Positions 8,741 through 15,284 are shown, counted from the first letter of the stretch. The stretch: DNA of 15,284 bases from Pseudomonadota bacterium (GCA_003242275.1 QGUX01000054.1:1-15284), one strand, 5' to 3'. Program-made: numbers and translations. Notes: generated from the letters alone by a model not told the origin.

Positions 8741-9304
8741 ATGTCCAAAGAAGGCTCCCTGACCAACCAGCTCCTGGTTGCGATGCCGGGACTGGATGAT
8801 CCCCACTTCGCCCGCACGGTTACGCTGATCTGCGAGCACAGCAGCCGCGGCGCGCTGGGCATCGTGCTGAACAAGCCGCTGACGATGCGGCTGTCCGAGG
8901 TGCTGGCGCAGATGAAGCTGCCGCCGGAGGTGCCCGACGTGGGCGAGCAGATCGTGCTGCGCGGCGGGCCGGTGCACCAGGACCGCGGCTTCGTGCTGCA
9001 CCGTCCGGGCGGCAGCTGGGAATCCACGCACCGCATCTCCGACCAGATCCAGGTCACCACCAGCCGCGACGTGCTGGCGGCCATGGCCAAGGGCGTGGGC
9101 CCCGAGGACGCCTTCATCGCGCTGGGCTATGCGCAGTGGGAAGGCGGGCAGCTCGAGCGCGAGCTGCGCGAGAACGCCTGGCTGACACTGCCGGTCAACG
9201 ACGCGGTGCTGTTCGACCTGCCCTACGAGGACCGCTGGGACGCCGCCTGGCGCTCCCTCGGCGTGGACGTCAGCAGGGTGAGCCCGCGCGCCGGCCACGC
9301 GTGA
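8741..9304 (+). CDS. yqgE: YqgE/AlgH family protein (UPF0301)
   Basis: 187 residues, the same length as E. coli YqgE. Family features are clear: NQLLVAMPGLDDPHF near 8-22, TVTLICEHSSRGALGIVLNKP near 26-46, a GGPV motif near 72-75 followed by RGFVLH, and GYAQWEGGQLERELRENAWL near 129-148. The biochemical role of the family is not settled; the AlgH name comes from a regulatory effect on alginate in Pseudomonas. The ATG at 8741 matches the family N terminus. The stop overlaps the ruvX GTG start (GTGA), so the two are probably co-translated, as their near-universal adjacency suggests. Confidence 0.97.
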   Translation: MSKEGSLTNQLLVAMPGLDDPHFARTVTLICEHSSRGALGIVLNKPLTMRLSEVLAQMKLPPEVPDVGEQIVLRGGPVHQDRGFVLHRPGGSWESTHRISDQIQVTTSRDVLAAMAKGVGPEDAFIALGYAQWEGGQLERELRENAWLTLPVNDAVLFDLPYEDRWDAAWRSLGVDVSRVSPRAGHA

Positions 9305-9732
9305 AGGCACGGGTCGTCCTGGCCTTCGACTTCGGCCTGAGGCGCATCGGCCTGGCCAGCGGCGACACGCTGACCCGCACCGCCGCGCCGCGCACCACCG
9401 TCGCCCACCACGAGGCCGGCCCGGACTGGGCCGCCATCGACCGCGAGGTGCGCGCGCTGGGTCCCGACGTGCTGGTGGTGGGCGCCCCTTATAATGACGA
9501 CGGTTCCCCCGGCAGCCTCGCGGACCGCGCCGACACCTTCGCGCGCGCGCTGGCCGAGCGCTACGGGCTCACCGTGGACCGCATCGACGAGCGCTACTCC
9601 TCCACCGCCGCGGCAGGGCTGCTGCGCGAGCAGCGCGCGTCGGGACAGCGGCGCCGCCAGGTGGGCAAGGGCGATATCGACAGCGCCGCCGCGGCCGTGA
9701 TGCTCGCGAGCTGGCTGGAGCAGCACAGTTGA
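9301..9732 (+). CDS. ruvX: RuvX/YqgF, RNase H-like putative pre-16S rRNA nuclease / Holliday junction resolvase
   Basis: 143 residues, the usual size for YqgF. It shows the RNase H-like fold signature: AFDFGLRRIGLA at 8-19 with catalytic Asp10, VVGAPYNDDGS near 59-69, IDERYSS near 95-101 with the catalytic Glu, and DIDSAAAAVML near 125-135 with the final Asp. The family is implicated in 16S rRNA 5'-end maturation; the Holliday-junction role is by similarity. GTG at 9301 overlaps the yqgE stop, and the N-terminal beta strand starts right after it, so no other start fits. It lies 16 bases before pyrB. Confidence 0.94.
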   Translation: MKARVVLAFDFGLRRIGLASGDTLTRTAAPRTTVAHHEAGPDWAAIDREVRALGPDVLVVGAPYNDDGSPGSLADRADTFARALAERYGLTVDRIDERYSSTAAAGLLREQRASGQRRRQVGKGDIDSAAAAVMLASWLEQHS

Positions 9733-9748
9733 CCAAGGTTCCGCACCG

Positions 9749-10714
9749 ATGAGCGCGCCGCGCAACGCCGCAGGCCACCTGCGCCACCTGATCACCCTCG
9801 AAGACCTCACCCGCGCCGAGATCGAGATGCTGCTGGAGCGCGCGCAGTTCTATGCGCGGCAGCCGGGGGACTGCGCGCCGCGCTCGAACGCACTGGCCGG
9901 GGTCACCGTCGCCAACCTGTTCACCGAGCCCTCCACGCGCACGCGCGTGTCCTTCGAGCTGGCCGCCAAGCGCCTGGGCGCCGACGTGGTGAACCTCGAG
10001 GTGCAGCTGTCCTCGCGGGTGAAGGGCGAGAGCATGCTCGACACCATCTACACGCTGGAGGCGCTGCACGTGGACGTGTTCGTGCTGCGCGACTCGGAGG
10101 TGGGCGTGCCGGCCATGGTGGCGCAGCACGTGCAGCCGCACGTGAGCGTGCTGTCGGCCGGCGAGGCGCATGTGTCGCATCCCACGCAGGGGCTGCTCGA
10201 CGCGCTCACGGTGCTGCAGAAGAAGGGCCGCTGCGACGGGCTGTCCATCGCCATCGTCGGCGACATCCGCCACTCGCGGGTGGCGCGCTCGGCGTGGCAG
10301 GCCTTCCGCATCCTCGGCGCCACCGACATCCGCATCGTGGCGCCGCCGGCGCTGATGCCCGAACCGGGCGAATTCGCCGGCTGCGCGCGCTGCACCGACA
10401 TCATCGAGGGCATCAGCGGCTGCGACGTGGTGATGATGCTGCGCATCCAGAAGGAGCGCTTCGCCGACCGCAGCATTCCGGCCGGCGAGGAGTACTTCCG
10501 CGAGTACGGCCTGACCACCGCGCGGCTGGCGCACGCCAGGCCCGATGCCATCGTGATGCACCCGCAGCCGATGAACCGCGGCGTGGAGATCGAGTCGGCG
10601 GTGGCCGACGGGCCGCAGTCGGTGATCCGCCAGCAGGTGTCCAATGGCGTGGCCGTGCGCATGGCCGCGCTCGAGGTACTGGCCGCGCCGCGGGCAGCCG
10701 GGGGTGCGCGCTGA
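9749..10714 (+). CDS. pyrB: Aspartate carbamoyltransferase catalytic subunit
   Basis: Condenses carbamoyl phosphate with aspartate, the committed step of pyrimidine synthesis. 321 residues. Carbamoyl-phosphate site PSTRTR at 61-66, the 80s-loop SSRVKGES at 88-95 with Lys93, HPTQ at 144-147, GDIRHSRVARS at 171-181, RIQKER at 232-237 and HPQPMNRGVEI at 271-281. The sequence follows the Pseudomonas-type PyrB (MNRGVEIESAVADG), an enzyme that works with a dihydroorotase-like PyrC' rather than PyrI. The third residue of the HPQP motif, often Gly in relatives, is Gln273. ATG 9749 has AAGG ten bases upstream. The pyrR regulator found before pyrB in Pseudomonas is absent. The stop shares one base with the next start (TGATG). 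Confidence 0.97.
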   Translation: MSAPRNAAGHLRHLITLEDLTRAEIEMLLERAQFYARQPGDCAPRSNALAGVTVANLFTEPSTRTRVSFELAAKRLGADVVNLEVQLSSRVKGESMLDTIYTLEALHVDVFVLRDSEVGVPAMVAQHVQPHVSVLSAGEAHVSHPTQGLLDALTVLQKKGRCDGLSIAIVGDIRHSRVARSAWQAFRILGATDIRIVAPPALMPEPGEFAGCARCTDIIEGISGCDVVMMLRIQKERFADRSIPAGEEYFREYGLTTARLAHARPDAIVMHPQPMNRGVEIESAVADGPQSVIRQQVSNGVAVRMAALEVLAAPRAAGGAR

Positions 10715-11610
10715 TGGCCGCGCCCTCCGCCTCGCGCGAACACCGCGGCACCATCTTCGTCGAGAACGCCACCGTGCTCGCGCACGAGGCCTTCCCCGGC
10801 CAGCAGTACGTGTTGCGGCTGGCCTCGCCCGAGACCGCCGCGCGCGCCGTGGCCGGCAGCTTCGTGCACGTGACCGTGGACCCGGCCGTGCCGATGCGCC
10901 GGCCGCTGTCCATCATGCGCGTGGACCGCGGGGCCGGCTGGATCGAGCTGCTTTACAAGGTGCACGGCGAGGGATTGAAGCACCTCGCCTCGCGCCGCGC
11001 CGGCGACACCGTGAACCTGATGGGACCCATTGGCCGGGGGTTCACGCCGCATGCCGGCCGGCCGCGGCCGCTGCTGCTCGGCGGCGGCGTGGGCATTCCG
11101 CCGATGGTGTTCCTCGCCGATCAACTGCGCTTGCGCGGCAGCGAAGGCTTCAGGCCGCTGGCCATCCTCGGATCGGAACTGCCCTTCCCGTTCCGCACCC
11201 GGCCCTCGACCATCCTCGTGCCCGGCATGCCCGACGGCGTGATCGCCTGCATGCCCCTGCTGGACGACTGGGGCGTGCCCAGCCGTCTCACCAGCGGCGC
11301 CGGATTCCCCGGCTGCTTCGAGGGCTTCGTCACCGACCTGGCGCGCATCTGGCTCTCGCAGCTGGATCCGGCCGTGCGCATGGAAGTGGAGGTCTTCGCC
11401 TGCGGTCCCACCCCCATGCTGCGCGCCGTGGCCGCGCTGGCGCGCGAGTTCGGGCTGCCCTGCCAGGTTTCGCTGGAGGAATACATGGCCTGCGCCGTGG
11501 GGGGCTGCGCCGGCTGCGCCGTGGAGGTGCAGACGCCGGCCGGGCCGGCCATGAAGCGCGCGTGCGTGGACGGCCCGGTGTTCGACGCGCATACGGTTTT
11601 CGTAAACTGA
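10714..11610 (+). CDS. pyrK: PyrK-like dihydroorotate dehydrogenase electron-transfer subunit (FAD/[2Fe-2S])
   Basis: 298 residues of the ferredoxin-reductase-like family. The FAD domain spans about 11-115 with RRPLSI at 62-67 and the GPIGRGF loop at 104-110. The NAD-binding domain follows with LLLGGGVGIPPM at 120-131 and FACGPTPML at 228-236. The C-terminal cluster site has Cys260, Cys265, Cys268 and Cys284 (C-x4-C-x2-C-x15-C), within SLEEYMACAVGGCAGC and ACVDGPVF, as in PyrK. PyrK passes electrons from class 1B PyrD to NAD+. No pyrD lies in the window, and most gammaproteobacteria use quinone-linked class 2 PyrD, so the partner is unknown. Coupling to pyrB (TGATG overlap) argues for a pyrimidine role. 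Related electron-bifurcating subunits (NfnA-like, sulfhydrogenase gamma) are the alternative. Confidence 0.87.
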   Translation: MAAPSASREHRGTIFVENATVLAHEAFPGQQYVLRLASPETAARAVAGSFVHVTVDPAVPMRRPLSIMRVDRGAGWIELLYKVHGEGLKHLASRRAGDTVNLMGPIGRGFTPHAGRPRPLLLGGGVGIPPMVFLADQLRLRGSEGFRPLAILGSELPFPFRTRPSTILVPGMPDGVIACMPLLDDWGVPSRLTSGAGFPGCFEGFVTDLARIWLSQLDPAVRMEVEVFACGPTPMLRAVAALAREFGLPCQVSLEEYMACAVGGCAGCAVEVQTPAGPAMKRACVDGPVFDAHTVFVN

Positions 11611-11697
11611 GCGCTGCCGGCGCGCAGGACGGGTGCACCGGCCGCTGCGGACACGTATCCTAGGCCCACATCGAACCAGAACCTTCGAGGGGCAACG
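11611..11697 (+). promoter_or_regulatory. Intergenic leader of the first methyltransferase-like gene
   Basis: An 87-base gap. TATCCT at 11656-11661 could be a -10 box, 36 bases before the ATG, but no -35 is recognisable at 16-18 bases. GAGGGG at 11687-11692 is a good ribosome site, five bases from ATG 11698. GGTGCACC at 11632-11639 is a perfect eight-base palindrome of unknown meaning. No clear terminator for the pyrB-pyrK unit is visible, so read-through into the next gene is possible. Confidence 0.25.
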
Positions 11698-12498
11698 ATG
11701 AACAAATTCCTGTCGCGGCAGCTCGCCGCCAGCCTGGTCCTCGTGGTTTCCGCCGCGCTGACCACCTCGGTCGCGGGCGAAGCCCCCGAGCTCCCGCCGA
11801 AGCCGTACACGGTACCGGCCAAGGGCATCCCGAAGCACATCAAGGAAGCGGTGGAGTCGCCCAACCGCGACCCCAAGCTCAAGGAGTACGACGGCTACAA
11901 CCGTCCCGCCGAAATCCTCGCGCTGGCCGGCATCAAGAAGGGCGGGCGCGTGATCGAGTTCGGGCCCTACGACCTGTACTACACCGAGATGCTGTCGGAG
12001 GCGGTGGGACCCAAGGGCGAGGTCTGGGCCTATGAGGTGCCCGACATCCACGAACAGGTGGTCGAGCGCTACAAGGACTTCCTCGACAAGCACCCGAACG
12101 TGAAGTACAGCGGCACCGACTACAACAACCTGGAGTTCCCGCGCCAGGTCGACGTGGTGTTCAACAACCTGTACTTCCACGAGATGCTGCTCCGGGGCAC
12201 GCTGCTGGAGCCCTTCCACGCCAAGCTGTTCAAGGCGATGAAGCCCGGCGCGATCTACCTGATCATCGACCACTCGGCGGTGCTGGGGACCGAGACCAAC
12301 CACACCGGCACGCTGCATCGCGTCGACCCGGCGATCGTGCGCGCCAACGTGATGGCGGCGGGCTTCGAGCTGGTGGAGGACAGCCGCCTGCTCGAGAACC
12401 ACTCGGACGACCGCAACACGCCGGCCTTCGAGCCGCCGACCAAGCGCGTGCAGACCGACCGCATCGTCTACAAGTTCAGGAAGCCCATCGTCTATTGA
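11698..12498 (+). CDS. Exported COG4798-like methyltransferase paralog 1 (degenerate SAM loop)
   Basis: 266 residues. Residues 1-26 form a signal peptide (basic MNKFLSRQ, hydrophobic core, SVA before cleavage at about 26), predicting export to the periplasm. The rest resembles the class I methyltransferase-like family COG4798: RPAEILALAGIK near 69-80, a first motif VIEFGPYDLYYTEML at 85-99, acidic Glu113 ending the second strand, VDVVFNNLYFHEML near 151-164, AMKPGAIYLIIDH near 180-192 and the family-typical LHRVDPAIVR plus AGFELVEDSRLL near 206-232. The usual E/DxGxGxG SAM loop is reduced to one Gly (Gly89). The substrate is unknown. The next gene is a tandem copy of identical length. Fold assignment is fairly sure; catalytic activity is not. 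Confidence 0.85.
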   Translation: MNKFLSRQLAASLVLVVSAALTTSVAGEAPELPPKPYTVPAKGIPKHIKEAVESPNRDPKLKEYDGYNRPAEILALAGIKKGGRVIEFGPYDLYYTEMLSEAVGPKGEVWAYEVPDIHEQVVERYKDFLDKHPNVKYSGTDYNNLEFPRQVDVVFNNLYFHEMLLRGTLLEPFHAKLFKAMKPGAIYLIIDHSAVLGTETNHTGTLHRVDPAIVRANVMAAGFELVEDSRLLENHSDDRNTPAFEPPTKRVQTDRIVYKFRKPIVY

Positions 12499-12506
12499 TG
12501 GTCCGG

Positions 12507-12536
12507 GCCGGGCGGGGAGTCCTTCCCCGCCCCGGC
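12507..12536 (+). terminator. GC-rich hairpin after methyltransferase paralog 1
   Basis: Arms at 12507-12518 and 12524-12536 pair over 12 base pairs with one bulged base and a five-base loop (GTCCT). It begins eight bases after the stop codon, the position expected of a terminator. No run of T follows, so it is not a standard intrinsic terminator; it may instead protect the 3' end of the message or act with Rho. Confidence 0.45.
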
Positions 12537-12667
12537 ATGGGCGCCCTGCGCCCTCCCCCTTCCCCCCGATCACCCCCTGCAATTGCGGTAGCCGCGCGGC
12601 AACGCAGGTATGCTTGCGCTTGCGGCGCGCCGGGCGGCGCGCACCAGAGGCAAAGGGGGAATTTCCG
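12537..12667 (+). promoter_or_regulatory. Leader of methyltransferase paralog 2
   Basis: Non-coding stretch between the two paralogs. TATGCT at 12609-12614 is a possible -10 box, 53 bases before the ATG; TTGCGG at 12583-12588 lies 20 bases upstream of it, too far for a normal -35. AGGGGGA at 12653-12659 is a strong ribosome site eight bases before ATG 12668. A pyrimidine-rich segment lies at about 12550-12578. The gap and hairpin suggest each paralog may have its own transcription start. Confidence 0.25.
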
Positions 12668-13468
12668 ATGAACAGGATTTCGTGGCGGCAGGTGGCCGCC
12701 TCCATGGCACTGGCCGCGATGATGGCGGCGGGGCAGGCCCATGCCGGACAGGCGCCCGCGCCTGCCGCCGCACCACCCAAGCCCTATGTGATGCCGGCCG
12801 GCATCCCGGACTACATCAGGAAGGCGGTGCAGTCGCCGGAACGCACGCAGGCGATGACGGTGCGCGACGCAGACCGCAAGCCGGCGGAACTGCTGGCGCT
12901 CTCAGGCGTGAAGCCCGGCGACAAGGTGGTGGAATTCGCCGCCTTCGGCCAGTACTTCACCACCCTGCTGGCCGACATCGTCGGCGAGCGCGGCATGGTG
13001 TACATGTTCGACCTGCCCTACACCGAGGCGCGCTCCGGCGCCGCCAGCCGCGAGTTCGTGGCGAAACACCCCAACACGCGCTACGAGGTGGTGGACTACA
13101 ACACGATGACGCTGCCGAAGGACGTGGACATCGTGTTCAACGTGCTCTACTACCACGACCTGCCGCTGAACGACATCGACACCGCGAAGCTCAACGCGAA
13201 GATCTTCGAGGCGCTCAAGCCCGGCGGCATCTTCTTCATCGTCGACCACAATGCCGCGCCCGGCTCGGGCACGCGCTTCACCAAGGACCTGCACCGCATC
13301 GATCCGGAGGTGATCCGGCGCGAAGTGCTGGCAGCGGGCTTCGAGCTGGTCGAGGACAGCAAGCTGCTGGCCAACCCGGAGGATGACCACAGCTGGATGG
13401 TCTTTGCGCCGGGCAAGCGCGGCACCACCGACCAGTCGGTGCTGAAGTTCAGGAAGCCCGCGCGCTGA
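12668..13468 (+). CDS. Exported COG4798-like methyltransferase paralog 2 (degenerate SAM loop)
   Basis: 266 residues, the same as its upstream neighbour. The signal peptide MNRISWRQVAASMALAAMMA is followed by AHA before cleavage at about 26. Shared landmarks with paralog 1 are KPAELLALSGVKPGDKVVEF at 71-90, VDIVFNVLYYHDLPL near 153-167, ALKPGGIFFIVDHNA near 182-196, LHRIDPEVIRREV at 208-220, AGFELVEDSKLLANPEDD at 223-240 and the C-terminal LKFRKP. The first motif is EFAAFGQYF at 89-97, with a single Gly94 in place of the glycine-rich loop; Asp115 still ends the second strand. ATG 12668 is chosen over the in-frame ATG 12614 because it has the strong AGGGGGA site and starts the signal peptide. 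The reaction and substrate are unknown; activity may be lost. Confidence 0.86.
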   Translation: MNRISWRQVAASMALAAMMAAGQAHAGQAPAPAAAPPKPYVMPAGIPDYIRKAVQSPERTQAMTVRDADRKPAELLALSGVKPGDKVVEFAAFGQYFTTLLADIVGERGMVYMFDLPYTEARSGAASREFVAKHPNTRYEVVDYNTMTLPKDVDIVFNVLYYHDLPLNDIDTAKLNAKIFEALKPGGIFFIVDHNAAPGSGTRFTKDLHRIDPEVIRREVLAAGFELVEDSKLLANPEDDHSWMVFAPGKRGTTDQSVLKFRKPAR

Positions 13469-13480
13469 GTCGCACGGCTG

Positions 13481-13505
13481 GGCGCCCCGGTCCGGCCGGG
13501 GCGCC
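13481..13505. terminator. Perfect 10-bp hairpin between convergent genes
   Basis: GGCGCCCCGG at 13481-13490 and its exact complement at 13496-13505 flank a five-base loop (TCCGG). It sits 12 bases after the stop of methyltransferase paralog 2 and 8 bases from the stop of the ABC permease on the other strand, so it can serve both. No T tract follows on either strand, which makes a classic intrinsic terminator unlikely but fits a bidirectional end-of-transcript structure. Confidence 0.55.
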
Positions 13506-13513
13506 TGCGCCGG

Positions 13514-14857
13514 TCAGCCCGCGTGCGCGGTGCGGCCGGCGCCGCGCGGCCAGTCCAGGGCGCGCCAGCGCCGGACGGCAACGAAGCGCAGCGCCATGGC
13601 CAGCACCAGCAGGGCCGCCAGCACCGCCCATTGCGGGTCGCCTCCCATGGCCAGGGGCCTGGCGAGGCCTGAGTACCAGCCGGCCACGATCAGTGAGCCC
13701 GCCACCGTCATCAGCCAGGCACTGCGCCGGACCAGCGCCAGCCCGAACCAGATGGCGGCGAGCCCCGGCGCGAGGATGGCGGCGGCAATGTAGGCGGGCG
13801 GCAGCGCGGGCTGCGGCAACAGCCACCACAGCACCACGCCCAGCAACCCGAAAGGAAGCAGGATGGCGAACGCGGTGCGCAGCACCAGCCGCTCGCAGTT
13901 TCTGAACAGCTCGCGCCGGTCGCGCCCGGCCATCAGCCACAGCGGACGCGAACGCGCGGCCACCCCATGGCCCAGCGCCGCGATCACCAGTGCGCTGCCC
14001 GAAAGCGTGCCATAGGCCACCGACGCCACCGCGCGTGGCGGGCTGTCGTGGCCGATCAGCAGCTGCACGCCCACCAGCACGGCCACGCACAGGGTCCACT
14101 GCAGGCTCATCGACAGCGGCGTGCCGGAGCCGAGCAGCCACCGCGTCAGGGCATCCTCGCGCGTGAGCCGCCCGCCCTCCTCCCCTGTGGGCAGCGCCGA
14201 CGAGGCCACGCTGCCGCGCGTCCATCCCTGGCCGCCGATGCGGCGCACCTTGAGGTACCAGAGCGAGAATGCGACCAGCGCCGCGGCGACCATGCCGATG
14301 CCGGTGGGCCCGGCCAGCACCCGCGCCGGGGTTTCGATGCCCAGCTCCGGCAGCAGCACGTGCGGAAACACCCAGATGACGAGTGCCACCAGCATCCACA
14401 CCGGCCCGCGGCTGGCGATGAAGGCCGCGATCAGGCACTGCGTGGCGAAGGTCAGCGTCAGCATGTACATCAGCGCATAGCCTTCGGCCGACGGGCGGTA
14501 GCGCGGCGGCGCGGGACGGAAGGCCAGCCAGTACGCGAGGATCCACAGCAGCGTCCCCAGCAGCAGGATGGCCAGCGTGCCGGCGAGCAGCCGTCCGCGC
14601 GCATGCGGCAGCATCTGCATCTGCCGCGGCGCGGACAGCACGCGCAGCCAGGCGCCGCCGAGCAGCAGCGGCAGCAGCAGTGCCACGGCGAAGCCGGCGA
14701 ACAGCAGCGGCAGCGAGGTGCCCGGCGTGTAGGAGCTTCCCAGCACGGGCCCACCGACCACCGCCACCACCTCGATGGCGATGCCCAGCAGCGTCATCAC
14801 CTTCTGCACCGGATGCAGCCAGAAGGCCACGCGCAGCAGCTGCACGAAGGTCTTCAT
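13514..14857 (-). CDS. ABC transporter membrane (permease) subunit, polytopic
   Basis: 447 residues with about ten to twelve hydrophobic helices, for example near 18-37, 49-71, 89-112, 129-147 and a further set from about 255 to the C terminus. A hydrophilic cytoplasmic stretch near 205-250 separates two halves. I do not recognise a named family beyond an exporter-type permease, and the substrate cannot be read from the sequence. ATG 14857 overlaps the stop of the upstream ATPase gene by four bases (ATGA), the standard arrangement for an ATPase-permease pair. A longer reading of the frame to 15259 would start inside adapter sequence and is rejected. The C terminus is Arg-rich. Confidence 0.85.
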   Translation of the reverse strand: MKTFVQLLRVAFWLHPVQKVMTLLGIAIEVVAVVGGPVLGSSYTPGTSLPLLFAGFAVALLLPLLLGGAWLRVLSAPRQMQMLPHARGRLLAGTLAILLLGTLLWILAYWLAFRPAPPRYRPSAEGYALMYMLTLTFATQCLIAAFIASRGPVWMLVALVIWVFPHVLLPELGIETPARVLAGPTGIGMVAAALVAFSLWYLKVRRIGGQGWTRGSVASSALPTGEEGGRLTREDALTRWLLGSGTPLSMSLQWTLCVAVLVGVQLLIGHDSPPRAVASVAYGTLSGSALVIAALGHGVAARSRPLWLMAGRDRRELFRNCERLVLRTAFAILLPFGLLGVVLWWLLPQPALPPAYIAAAILAPGLAAIWFGLALVRRSAWLMTVAGSLIVAGWYSGLARPLAMGGDPQWAVLAALLVLAMALRFVAVRRWRALDWPRGAGRTAHAG

Positions 14858-15243
14858 GCATGCACCGCCAGGAAGATGTCCTCGAGCCCCAGCGGCTCGA
14901 CCTCGATGCGGCAGCCCAGCTCGCGCTGCAGGGAATCCAGCCGCGCGCCGTCCCAGTCCATCACCGTGAGCGTGGCCATGCGGCCCTGCACGCGGCGGGT
15001 GAGCTGGCCCGGCAGCCTGATGCCCGGGTCCAGGTCCCGGTCGGCACGCAGGTGCAGGCGCACCACGCCCTCCTTCAGCGCATCGAGCTCGCCGCGCCAC
15101 GCGATGCGCCCCTCGCGCAGGATCCACACGTGCGTGGCCACGCGCTCGATGTCGCCGACGATGTGCGAGGAATACAGGATGGTGCGGCCTTCGCCGGGGA
15201 TCTCGATAACCGCCGGCATGAAATGGCGGCGGGCCACAGGGTC
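14854..15243 (-). CDS. ABC transporter ATP-binding protein, C-terminal fragment (cut by contig end)
   Basis: The last 129 residues of an ABC ATPase. The fragment opens with DPVARR, which normally follows the Walker B/D-loop, then shows TILYSSHIVGDIERVA with the switch histidine (H-loop), the VWILREGRIAWRGEL strand pair, a small C-terminal domain and the closing GLEDIFLAVHA. The Walker A, Q-loop, signature motif and Walker B are missing because genomic sequence stops near 15243. A TAA in this frame appears six bases upstream of the DP codons, but it lies in adapter-like sequence, so it does not show that the gene is broken. It is probably coupled to the permease; the exported substrate is unknown. 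Confidence 0.85.
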   Translation of the reverse strand, partial: DPVARRHFMPAVIEIPGEGRTILYSSHIVGDIERVATHVWILREGRIAWRGELDALKEGVVRLHLRADRDLDPGIRLPGQLTRRVQGRMATLTVMDWDGARLDSLQRELGCRIEVEPLGLEDIFLAVHA

Positions 15244-15284
15244 GGCTTCTTATACACATTTCCGAGCCAACGAGACCGAATTAG
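15243..15284 (+). other. Illumina Nextera (Tn5 mosaic end) adapter plus 8-base index, not genomic
   Basis: Bases 15243-15276 align without gaps to the 34-base Nextera read-through adapter with 29 matches; the mismatches are at 15244, 15246, 15247, 15260 and 15269. The core CTTATACACAT (15249-15259) is exact. The remaining bases, CGAATTAG (15277-15284), are exactly eight, the length of an i7 index, and differ at two positions from index N702 (CGTACTAG) as I recall it. The ABC ATPase reading frame breaks at the same point. I conclude this is untrimmed adapter at a contig end. Confidence 0.92.

Noticed and set aside
10048..12780. A 910-codon minus-strand frame opposite pyrB, the PyrK-like gene and methyltransferase paralog 1
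   Set aside because: It spans three well-supported plus-strand genes plus their intergenic gap and shows no family motif.
15238..15253. ABC ATPase as a pseudogene because of an in-frame TAA upstream of DPVARR
   Set aside because: The stop lies in the adapter-like segment, so it says nothing about the genomic gene.
15243..15261. Mosaic end of a resident Tn5-type transposon
   Set aside because: The bases after the mosaic end match the sequencing adapter rather than transposon sequence, then end after exactly an index length; no transposase or target duplication is present.

Overview
This window reads as GC-rich (roughly 70% by eye) gammaproteobacterial DNA, most like the Xanthomonadales/Nevskiales/Pseudomonadales side of the class. 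The evidence is gene order: a Pil-Chp type IV pilus chemosensory cluster (pilG-pilH-pilI-pilJ-chpA) diverges from gshB-tonB-yqgE-ruvX-pyrB, the arrangement known from Pseudomonas and Xanthomonas. Codon use looks uniform, and I see no insertion sequence, phage gene, tRNA, rRNA or CRISPR array. The right end looks like the raw end of an assembled contig.

Left part (1-6658, minus strand): pilG, pilH, pilI, pilJ and the N-terminal 1316 codons of chpA, packed with overlapping or nearly touching ends. This is the twitching-motility/surface-sensing phosphorelay: receptor (PilJ), coupling protein (PilI), multi-Hpt histidine kinase (ChpA) and two CheY-like regulators (PilG, PilH). Two departures from Pseudomonas stand out. 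PilJ has almost no periplasmic domain between its two membrane helices, and there is no pilK methyltransferase between pilJ and chpA.

Middle part (6809-11610, plus strand): gshB (glutathione synthetase), a TonB-family energy transducer, yqgE, ruvX/yqgF, pyrB (aspartate transcarbamoylase) and a PyrK-like FAD/[2Fe-2S] electron-transfer subunit. Start/stop overlaps join gshB-tonB, yqgE-ruvX and pyrB-pyrK. A candidate promoter lies just before yqgE. The PyrK-like gene occupies the place where Pseudomonas has the dihydroorotase-like pyrC'.

Right part (11698-13468, plus strand): two tandem paralogous genes, each encoding exactly 266 residues with a signal peptide and a COG4798-like class I methyltransferase fold. 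The glycine-rich S-adenosylmethionine loop is degenerate in both. GC-rich hairpins follow each gene.

Far right (13514-15243, minus strand): an ABC exporter pair, a polytopic membrane subunit and the C-terminal part of its ATPase. The ATPase is cut at about 15243 by a sequence that matches the Illumina Nextera (Tn5 mosaic end) adapter at 29 of 34 bases, followed by exactly eight bases that fit an index read. The last ~42 bases are therefore almost certainly not genomic.

The clearest biological leads are the loop-degenerate, apparently exported methyltransferase pair, the PilJ without a sensor domain, and the PyrB-PyrK pairing. None amounts to a demonstrated new system.
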